NCBI GenBank assembly: GCA_023132995.1
Contig: JAGLXI010000044.1
Coordinates: 1 to 12,712, forward strand
From: Candidatus Zixiibacteriota bacterium
Lineage (GTDB): Bacteria > Zixibacteria > MSB-5A5 > GN15 > FEB-12
Direction of reading: 5' to 3'
DNA length: 12,712 nucleotides
In this document: piece after piece, positions 1 to 5,343 of the stretch
Layout: each line of letters starts with the position of its first letter
Numbering within the stretch: the first letter of the stretch is position 1
The notes under the pieces: model-generated
The model's database searches: none
What the model was told of the DNA's origin: nothing
What the model saw: only the letters and a program-made list of their open reading frames with translations
Program-made: the position numbers and the translations under genes

Positions 1-30
1 TAAAAGGCCCGCGGCAGACCTGCCACCGGC
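1..30 (-). terminator. Probable rho-independent terminator of the operon
   Basis: Read on the minus strand, 30 to 7 forms a GC-rich hairpin. GCC pairs with GGC, then comes a G-G mismatch, then GTGGCA pairs with TGCCGC (one T-G wobble) around the loop GGTC. The stem is followed by C and TTTTA, and the window then ends, so the full length of the U tract cannot be seen. It lies 23 bp after the stop codon of the last gene, where the 14-gene minus-strand run would be expected to stop. Confidence is limited by the mismatch and the cut-off U tract. Confidence 0.62.
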
Positions 31-53
31 TTTCCGGGTCCAATGAATCCCGC

Positions 54-410
54 TCAGGCGCTGATATCATTGGTCTTCGACAAGGAGCTCATAACCCGAC
101 CACATTGGTCCAGTATGGAGCGAAGTCTCACCTCTATCTGGTCCCGCCTGAAAGTTCCCGACGGTATTTCGTATGCAAGCGTTTCAGCATTACGGGCAGC
201 ATTGAGAATATGCCCGATTTCCTGGACGACAGTTACGGTGCCGTTGACCAGCCGGACGAAATCGGGTTCCAGTCGGCTCAACTTCCGGGAGCCGGACTTG
301 GCCCTGGCCAGGTATATGGCCAGATTCAAAGCCAGGACTCTCACCTCCTCGTTCAGGGTGTCAACTCGCTCGATGAGGCCCGCTTCTCTTTTTTGGTCGA
401 CCTTGCCCAT
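54..410 (-). CDS. Small helical protein resembling a chemoreceptor (MCP) signalling tip
   Basis: No named family is certain. The 118-residue product is soluble and almost entirely helical, with no signal peptide or membrane segment. Residues 25-37 read VLALNLAIYLARA and align without gaps to the hairpin tip of methyl-accepting chemotaxis proteins (LALNAAxEAARA). The register continues through a charged turn (38-48) to a second helix with a conserved Leu and an EI pair (residues 64-65), so both arms of a hairpin may be present. The long MCP coiled coil, methylation sites, HAMP and sensor domains are absent. The start is taken as the ATG that overlaps the upstream receiver stop (TGATG); a GTG one codon earlier is an alternative. 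Translational coupling to the CheY-like gene suggests a shared pathway, perhaps docking CheA/CheW-like partners or mimicking a receptor. That role is inference. It is the last gene before the terminator. Confidence 0.78.
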   Translation of the reverse strand: MGKVDQKREAGLIERVDTLNEEVRVLALNLAIYLARAKSGSRKLSRLEPDFVRLVNGTVTVVQEIGHILNAARNAETLAYEIPSGTFRRDQIEVRLRSILDQCGRVMSSLSKTNDISA

Positions 411-769
411 CACGGGGATTCCGTCAACTCCCTGATTTTCCGCTTTAAGGGCTCCATGTCCGAAGACTTGACCAGGTATGCGTCCGCGAGCCAGGATTGG
501 AAATCCAGCTTGTAGGTCGAATAGGCCGTGTTGAGGATGATGGGTGTCTCCGGCGCAATCTCCCTGAGCCTGCTCAGGATCTCAAGTCCGGACATATCCG
601 GTATCTCGATATCCAGCACTACCAGCCCGAACGACCCCCGAGAGAATTTCTCTATGGCCTCGGACCCGGAAGCAGCCCCCTCTACCGGGTAACCGGCCTG
701 GCTCAGTTCTTTCTGGTAGAGGAATCTGATTCCATCGTCATCATCTACCACTAGTACTCGTGGATTCAT
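410..769 (-). CDS. Stand-alone response regulator receiver (CheY-like)
   Basis: This 119-residue protein is a single receiver domain with no output domain. The acidic pocket is D9-D12 after VLVV, the phospho-acceptor is D53 (VLDIEIPD), the switch Thr is T81 in NTAY, and the conserved Lys is K101 (YLVKSS). All residues needed for phosphorylation and switching are therefore present, unlike in the partner kinase. The start is the ATG at 769, chosen because AAAGGAG (777-783) lies 7 nt upstream; the open frame extends 26 codons further up, but that stretch lies inside the kinase gene. The gene overlaps the kinase by 29 bp and the following gene by 1 bp, so all three are probably translated together. 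It could act like CheY on the flagellar switch, or as a phosphorelay intermediate. The sequence does not decide between them. Confidence 0.95.
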   Translation of the reverse strand: MNPRVLVVDDDDGIRFLYQKELSQAGYPVEGAASGSEAIEKFSRGSFGLVVLDIEIPDMSGLEILSRLREIAPETPIILNTAYSTYKLDFQSWLADAYLVKSSDMEPLKRKIRELTESP

Positions 770-2546
770 TCCCACTCTCCTTTGCAAGGGGGAGTTCGAC
801 AAAGAACGACGGGATGCTGTCATCTCCAATCGCAAGGCCGAAGTCACCGCCGTGGTACCTTATTGTCTCGCCCGCCACCAGTATTGTCAGGCGCTGTGAC
901 GTCCTGTTGTCCTTGAGAATTCGCTGAAGCAGTCCGGTGATTCTGTCCCTGGTCTCCTCGGGACAGTTGATCTTGATCCACAGCACCGCCCGCCCGTTTC
1001 TTGATTCCGTCCGCACTTCGGCAGATCCCGGCGGGATGAGATCCTCCGCCACCAGCTTGAGAAACTGGTAGACGGCATGGGAAAGTTGATCGCCGTTGCC
1101 GAAGACCGAAAGTTTTTCGCTGGCCAGAGAGAGAACCATGTCCGGGTTCTGACTGTGAAGCTGGCCGAGAAGCAGCCCCAGGTTCTGTTCTACCAGCCGG
1201 GAGAAATCGATGGCACGGTTATCGCTCCTGCTGGCCTTGGAGAAGTCCAGGACTTGGTCCAATACCGATTCCGCTCTTTGGGTCTCGCTTGAAATGATGT
1301 TCAGGTACTGGCGCTGTTCATCGGATGCATCCGATTTCAGCATGAGATTGGCGAACCCGCCGACGATGGTCAGGGGATTGCGAAGCTCATGAGCAATGGC
1401 CGCCGTCAGTTCTCCGATTATGGACATCTTCTCGAACTTTATCATCTGATCCTGGGATTCCGCCAGCAAACGATTGATGCGCTCCAACTCGTCTGAGCGT
1501 TCGCGCTGGGCGTCGTACAGACGCGCTCTTTCCATGGCCACGGCGGCCTGGTCGGCCAGAATCTGCAGCAGGCGTACTGCCTCGTCGCGGATCGGCTGAC
1601 CCGTAATCAGGTTGTCCGCAGCCAGAAGACCCTGCAACTTCCCCTTGCTGATCATCGGCACCAGGGCGAGTTCGCGGGTCCCGAGGCGGTCGGCAAAATC
1701 GCGCGTGACAGGATCCATCTCGGAGGTCGTCTCCAGATTCACCCAGGTGCCACCCCGACACACGCTGCTCAGCAGGGAGTCATTGCCCAGGCTGATGGAA
1801 AGATCAGCGATCAGGCCGGTTATCGGATCGACATGGTCGTCACCGCCGCCTTGTTCCGGATCCAGCATCTCTCCCAGCGAGAGCCGCATGGCGTCCAGGT
1901 CCCTCCAGATACCCGCCGCATCCTCGGCTGACGAGGGGCCGAAAGCAAGGTGCCCCGACAGTTTATCCGTGTTTTCATCATAGAGGAACAGGAAGGCGCG
2001 GTTAAAACCAACCCCCTGGGAGGCGGTAGCTCCGATCAGGATGACCTTCAGTATCTGTTTCAACTCCTGCGACGATGAAAGAGCCGCTGCCACGTCGGTC
2101 AGGATTCGCAATTGCCCGCGAAGGTACGCAGGTTCGTCGGAGTGACCGGCACGGCCTTGAGTATTGTAGAGAATTCCGAGGACACCGGGCTGCCTGTCAG
2201 GGCCATCCTTGACCGGAATACAGCACAGGTCCAGTTCCACATAGCACCCGTGACTGTTGGTGCACCTGAGGTCCCGGCGCACGAAACCGGAGTCGTTATC
2301 AATGATATCAGTGTAGTTCTCGCCTAAACCGGAGCCAAGGAGGCGGTCGACTCGTGATATATGCCGATCATCCCAGCCGGTATTCTCGTCGACCCCGAGA
2401 ACCAGGGCGGCGTTGTGGTTGAACCGGGTAAGGTGGCCGGTCTCGTTCAGCCGAAAGAGCCCGACCCCAATTGAGTCAAGTCCTTCTTCAACGACCGGGT
2501 CGATCAGAACATGACCATCATGGTGCTTGAGATTTGTTGTGTCCAA
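741..2546 (-). CDS. Cytosolic PAS-GAF histidine-kinase-like protein with a degenerate ATPase domain
   Basis: The product has 601 residues and no membrane segment. Domains in order are a PAS-like domain (about 20-128), a GAF domain (about 145-342), a short coiled linker (342-370), a HisKA dimerisation domain and a HATPase_c-like domain (about 448-590). The H-box is intact, with H386 in AHELRNPL. The ATP-binding motifs are not: the N-box Asn positions are Q494 and L498, the G1 DxGxG reads I526-N-C-P-E, and the G2 glycines (GxGLGL) read SQRLTI at 550-555. The fold still seems present, since the HGG at 565-567 and the final strand FFVELPL remain. No other frame in this stretch carries the missing motifs, so a frameshift is not the cause. 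ATP binding is doubtful; phosphatase, phosphotransfer-dimer or ligand-sensing scaffold roles are possible. TTG start, set by a strong ribosome binding site. Overlaps the receiver gene by 29 bp. Confidence 0.93.
   Translation of the reverse strand: MDTTNLKHHDGHVLIDPVVEEGLDSIGVGLFRLNETGHLTRFNHNAALVLGVDENTGWDDRHISRVDRLLGSGLGENYTDIIDNDSGFVRRDLRCTNSHGCYVELDLCCIPVKDGPDRQPGVLGILYNTQGRAGHSDEPAYLRGQLRILTDVAAALSSSQELKQILKVILIGATASQGVGFNRAFLFLYDENTDKLSGHLAFGPSSAEDAAGIWRDLDAMRLSLGEMLDPEQGGGDDHVDPITGLIADLSISLGNDSLLSSVCRGGTWVNLETTSEMDPVTRDFADRLGTRELALVPMISKGKLQGLLAADNLITGQPIRDEAVRLLQILADQAAVAMERARLYDAQRERSDELERINRLLAESQDQMIKFEKMSIIGELTAAIAHELRNPLTIVGGFANLMLKSDASDEQRQYLNIISSETQRAESVLDQVLDFSKASRSDNRAIDFSRLVEQNLGLLLGQLHSQNPDMVLSLASEKLSVFGNGDQLSHAVYQFLKLVAEDLIPPGSAEVRTESRNGRAVLWIKINCPEETRDRITGLLQRILKDNRTSQRLTILVAGETIRYHGGDFGLAIGDDSIPSFFVELPLAKESGNESTSTSGR
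777..783 (-). promoter_or_regulatory. Ribosome binding site of the receiver gene
   Basis: AAAGGAG on the minus strand lies 7 nt before the ATG at 769. It sits inside the 3' end of the kinase gene. It decides the receiver start in favour of a 119-residue protein rather than the longer open frame. Confidence 0.8.
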
Positions 2547-2654
2547 TTATGCCCCTCCTTTCCCGCCGTCGGCGCTCCCCGTTCGATGACGTCGGGTCAC
2601 CGGCTCGCGGCAGACAGCGGCCGTAAATTCGCTCGCGGTTATGACGTATTCCAT
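2547..2654 (-). CDS. Possible 35-residue small ORF filling the only sizeable gap
   Basis: An ATG two bases after the TAA of the upstream gene opens a 35-codon frame (MEYVITASEFTAAV at the start, Arg- and Gly-rich at the end). Its TAA directly abuts the TTG start of the kinase-like gene, so it fills the 109-bp gap exactly. It has no clear ribosome binding site of its own; coupling to the preceding stop would be needed. Its 3' end contains the strong ribosome binding site of the next gene, so translation through it could modulate that gene. It may equally be chance in a GC-rich spacer. I recognise no family. Confidence 0.25.
   Translation of the reverse strand: MEYVITASEFTAAVCREPVTRRHRTGSADGGKGGA
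2554..2560 (-). promoter_or_regulatory. Strong ribosome binding site that fixes a TTG start
   Basis: AAGGAGG on the minus strand lies 7 nt before TTG at 2546-2544. No ATG or GTG suits this site, so the kinase-like gene most likely starts at TTG. A near-perfect Shine-Dalgarno sequence with a weak start codon suggests that translation is deliberately set. Confidence 0.82.
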
Positions 2655-2655
2655 A

Positions 2656-3258
2656 TTACCGGCCACGGCTCCTTAGGCTGATCAACTCCACCAGATGCAG
2701 ACAGAGCTTGTCCTCAAGGTGATCGAACAGGCGAATCTTGGCGGGGGCGGGCAGGTGTAGATCGGGGTCGTTGACATCGTCATACGTGGTTGCCTGAAAA
2801 ACCCTCGCTCCCTTCTGTTCCACCTTGAAAGGCGTCGACAGCATCAGTTTCCCGCGCGACAGGTCAACATGGCGCAGTTCCCCCTCAACGACCGCTATAG
2901 TCTCATACTTATGGAACAGCAGCGGCAGATGCCAGGATTTTCGCTTTTCCAGCCGTTCGTCGTGGATATCGACCAGGACCAGGTAGCGCCCACCAATCTC
3001 GAGGCCCCAGTTCACCAGGCTGTCGAGGTTGTAGGGGTCATGCGGAAAGGCAGGGAAGTCCCCGCCGTTGTCCCGTGGTTCCAGAACCCGCAACGACTGA
3101 TTCCGCGTGAGTTGAATCCGCAGCTTCTCACCTATCTTCGAGGCAGACCATGCCACAGGTGAGTGCTGTACTTTCAGGATGACGCCCTGCGACGCCATCA
3201 CCCGGTCGCCGCCTACGGCGGAAACCAGGGCGACCAGTAGGAAAGTTAGCAATCTCAT
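2656..3258 (-). CDS. Secreted protein with a TolB/CsgG-like fold, possibly FlgO/FlgT-like
   Basis: The 200-residue product starts with a signal peptide (residues 1-22, hydrophobic LLTFLLVALVSAVGG, likely cleavage after VMA). No lipobox Cys is seen, so it is probably periplasmic. The body follows the pattern of the TolB N-terminal/CsgG fold: a helix beginning SASKIGEKLRIQL (38-50), a strand SLRVLEP, then a helix and a strand with WGLEIGGRYLVLVDI (84-98), then long strands ending in a line like those that list how a value varies. FlgO and FlgT of Vibrio are outer-membrane-associated flagellar proteins of this class, which fits the operon, but the link is by pattern only. The ATG at 3258 is chosen because it starts the signal peptide; the open frame reaches 3396 but that part lies inside the PilZ gene. 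The gap to that gene is 17 bp. The gene call is firm and the function tentative. Confidence 0.78.
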   Translation of the reverse strand: MRLLTFLLVALVSAVGGDRVMASQGVILKVQHSPVAWSASKIGEKLRIQLTRNQSLRVLEPRDNGGDFPAFPHDPYNLDSLVNWGLEIGGRYLVLVDIHDERLEKRKSWHLPLLFHKYETIAVVEGELRHVDLSRGKLMLSTPFKVEQKGARVFQATTYDDVNDPDLHLPAPAKIRLFDHLEDKLCLHLVELISLRSRGR

Positions 3259-3275
3259 AAGTCCGATCCCAGTCT

Positions 3276-3785
3276 CTACGGCACCTTCGTTTCGTGTATG
3301 TACGCGCTCAGGACGTTCCTGACGGTCTGGTCGAAATGCGAGTAGCTCTCCGAAAGAAGTTGCATCTCGGCCCGTGACAGTTTGTCCGTCAACCACCGGC
3401 GGGTAACGAACTCAATGCCTACCAGGTAGCAGTCTTCATCGTGATCGCAGCGTTTGACAACTCCCAGAACACCCTCAAGAGACTCCACTTTCTCTAGCGA
3501 AAAGCGCATAGCCACAATGTCACCTTCATTCAGAGGCTGTTCCAGTTCTGCCAGGACGCCGCCGCCGGAGATGTTGAGGATCTCGCCGTCAATGTCGAAG
3601 TCGCCGTCCGGGTGGAACCTGCCAAAGATGTCCTTGATTGTTTGCAGCGCCATGGGAGACGATATCTGAAGCCTGACGAATCGCCGTTGGTTTTCCCGCG
3701 ACAGTTTCAGCGGTTTGCGAATACTGATTTCTCTCTCGTCCAGGTTGACTTCAGAGATGTGTTTCATTCGGGATGTCTCTTTCAT
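3276..3785 (-). CDS. PilZ-domain protein 3 (short, single domain)
   Basis: This is the third of three consecutive PilZ genes. Counted from the ATG chosen here it has 169 residues. The c-di-GMP motifs are complete: RRFVR at 34-38 (RxxxR) and NISGGG at 71-76 (NxSxxG). A charged leader of about 30 residues replaces the YcgR-type N-terminal domain found in the two upstream paralogues, so this one is a PilZ domain plus a helical C-terminal tail (about 127-165). It should bind c-di-GMP and pass the signal to the flagellar motor or to a partner. The ATG at 3785 is preferred to a TTG at 3791 because AGGAG at 3792-3796 lies 6 nt upstream of the ATG but abuts the TTG. That binding site overlaps the TAG stop of the preceding gene, so the two are coupled. 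Confidence 0.92.
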   Translation of the reverse strand: MKETSRMKHISEVNLDEREISIRKPLKLSRENQRRFVRLQISSPMALQTIKDIFGRFHPDGDFDIDGEILNISGGGVLAELEQPLNEGDIVAMRFSLEKVESLEGVLGVVKRCDHDEDCYLVGIEFVTRRWLTDKLSRAEMQLLSESYSHFDQTVRNVLSAYIHETKVP

Positions 3786-3791
3786 TTTCAA

Positions 3792-3796
3792 CTCCT
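3792..3796 (-). promoter_or_regulatory. Ribosome binding site overlapping the stop of the preceding PilZ gene
   Basis: The minus strand reads TAGGAG, in which TAG is the stop codon of PilZ protein 2 and AGGAG is the ribosome binding site of PilZ protein 3. Spacing to the ATG at 3785 is 6 nt. This selects the ATG over the TTG two codons upstream. Confidence 0.8.
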
Positions 3797-4568
3797 ATGA
3801 TGGTAGCATTCTGTTGGAATTTTGCACCTGCACCGTTAATTGCCTGTTCAGTTCATCCCTGATGGCGGCAGTATATTCGAAGAGAGCCGGAGGCAGTCTT
3901 TTCAGCGCAGATGGCGAAAAGTGTTCGGTTTTCAAATTATCGACAATGAACTCGACGCCGATGTGGAAATGGCCGATTCCACTCTGTTGGCAGTGACGTA
4001 CCTGTCCCAACAGCAGCGGCGGCATGAGAGACCGGTCGAGTTGGATGTTCATTATCAGGTAGCTCAACTTGTCCAGAACACTGGACAGGTCAATCAGCAT
4101 TCCCCCGCCGGAGCAGTTGATGGTGTCGGTCTCCAGCCATCTGAGCCGGGAGATTCTGTTCGATGGGGGGGGCGGTGATGGAAGCATAGCCAGCTTGACC
4201 GGTTGCACGAGGTTCAATCTTGTAAAGCGTCGGCGTGTCAGCGCCATCGCCCGCGGTCCGAGAATGAGACTGCTCTTTCCCACGGCGGACTTCTTGAAAA
4301 CCGCAGGCACCGATATCTGCTGCCCCTTGTAGTTGAACCGGACGGTCACGTCCTGGTCGCTGACCAGACTGTCGATCAGGCCCTCTTCACCCCCGCGGTC
4401 AATGGACATGGACATCTGGTCGGCCTGTATTACCTTTGCCTGAAGCGGTTTCCCCGGCATCTGGTCGCAGAGTAGTACCACTCTGCGTCCGACCATAAGG
4501 GAAATCTCCAGAGAGGAGGTATCAAACTCCTGGTATTCGCGTTCGGAACCCGGTGTGGATGGAGCCAT
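3795..4568 (-). CDS. PilZ-domain protein 2 (YcgR-like two-domain architecture)
   Basis: The 257-residue product has an N-terminal beta-rich domain (about 20-105) of the kind that precedes PilZ in YcgR/MotI, then a PilZ domain. The c-di-GMP residues are R113 and R117 in RRFTR and N151, S153, G156 in NCSGGG. A Pro-rich loop (SPPPPS, about 131-136) interrupts the first part of the PilZ domain and is encoded by a run of eight C. The C-terminal helix includes LKRLPPALFEY (about 222-232), shared in form with PilZ protein 1. YcgR-type proteins bind c-di-GMP and act as a brake at the flagellar stator or switch; the same role is inferred here from its place in a flagellar operon. It starts 3 bp after the previous stop, and the nearest ribosome-binding-like AAGGGAT is far (about 12 nt), so re-initiation is likely. 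Confidence 0.92.
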   Translation of the reverse strand: MAPSTPGSEREYQEFDTSSLEISLMVGRRVVLLCDQMPGKPLQAKVIQADQMSMSIDRGGEEGLIDSLVSDQDVTVRFNYKGQQISVPAVFKKSAVGKSSLILGPRAMALTRRRFTRLNLVQPVKLAMLPSPPPPSNRISRLRWLETDTINCSGGGMLIDLSSVLDKLSYLIMNIQLDRSLMPPLLLGQVRHCQQSGIGHFHIGVEFIVDNLKTEHFSPSALKRLPPALFEYTAAIRDELNRQLTVQVQNSNRMLPS

Positions 4569-4571
4569 AGC

Positions 4572-5324
4572 TTACAGCAATCCCTTCTGTCGTAACTCAA
4601 TCTGCCGCTGGAAAACATAGTTTACCAGATGGTTCTGAACTCCACGATTGAAATCCTGGATACTCCGGGGCAGCCGTTTCAGATCGTCGATGCCGAAGTG
4701 CCGGGTCAATCGATTTGCTGTGAGGAACTCCATGCCGGCCATTACCTGGTCGTCCAGGGTAAAAACTCGACGGCAGATCGCGGCTATGATCTCCGGCAGA
4801 TCCTGTTCCGGAAAAACGCCGATTTTCAACAGCAACAGGTCGCCCGGCTTGGTGTTTTCATCGGTCTTCATGAGAACCCCGCCGCCGCTGATATCGGAAG
4901 TGATCGACTGACACCACTTGGGCAGGTCCTCGCGTTCCTCCCACTCGGTAAGGTTAATGATCCGTGCATACTCTATGCGCTCGAACGCCTCCACTCGAAC
5001 AAACTGACGCCTCTGGACCCGTTTTATTCCCTGTGGAGGTGCCAGGAGAAACAGTTTCTTCTCACCTGCCGGATACCGCGTTATCCGTGAATGGCACTGG
5101 TAGATGGCGTCGTCCCGGGTGATTAGAATCATCACCTCGGCCCTGTCTGAAAGGAGCGTGTGCCCGCCGACAAACTCCGGTGGGCTGACGACAATCGCTC
5201 TGCCGTTGAAGTCCTCAATCCTGGTCGTGTAGTGACCGGCTTGGATCCCTTCACCGACAACGAGTTCCAGCTTCTCCCAGAGTACAAGCGGCTGCACGAG
5301 TTTTGGTAACGTCAATTCTACCAT
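4572..5324 (-). CDS. PilZ-domain protein 1 (YcgR/MotI-like)
   Basis: The 250-residue product has an N-terminal YcgR-type domain (about 10-98, with LELVVGEG and a strand pair around YTTRIEDF) and a C-terminal PilZ domain. The c-di-GMP motifs are R106-x-x-x-R110 (RQFVR) and D144-I-S146-G-G-G149. After the PilZ barrel comes a helical tail with LKRLPRSIQDFN (about 215-226) and a basic end. Proteins of this architecture bind c-di-GMP and slow or stop flagellar rotation (YcgR in enterics, MotI in Bacillus). The start has AGGA about 8 nt upstream, and the gap to the DUF2225 gene is 19 bp. It is the best match of the three PilZ proteins to canonical YcgR. Whether the three have different targets or act in sequence cannot be read from the sequence. 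Confidence 0.92.
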   Translation of the reverse strand: MVELTLPKLVQPLVLWEKLELVVGEGIQAGHYTTRIEDFNGRAIVVSPPEFVGGHTLLSDRAEVMILITRDDAIYQCHSRITRYPAGEKKLFLLAPPQGIKRVQRRQFVRVEAFERIEYARIINLTEWEEREDLPKWCQSITSDISGGGVLMKTDENTKPGDLLLLKIGVFPEQDLPEIIAAICRRVFTLDDQVMAGMEFLTANRLTRHFGIDDLKRLPRSIQDFNRGVQNHLVNYVFQRQIELRQKGLL

Positions 5325-5343
5325 AGAGCTTCCTATGCAGTCA

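Noticed and set aside
770..847. Upstream extension of the receiver gene
   Set aside because: The receiver domain begins at the ATG at 769, which has a well-placed AAAGGAG. The extension is Arg/Ser-rich shadow of the kinase-like gene.
741..1078. Frameshift or sequencing error as the cause of the missing kinase ATP motifs
   Set aside because: The stretch keeps fold-like sequence in the original frame (HGG turn, last strand), and the alternative frames carry no N, G1 or G2 box.
3259..3396. Upstream extension of the TolB/CsgG-like gene
   Set aside because: The extension lies inside the PilZ protein 3 gene, is charged, and would bury the clear signal peptide that begins at 3258.
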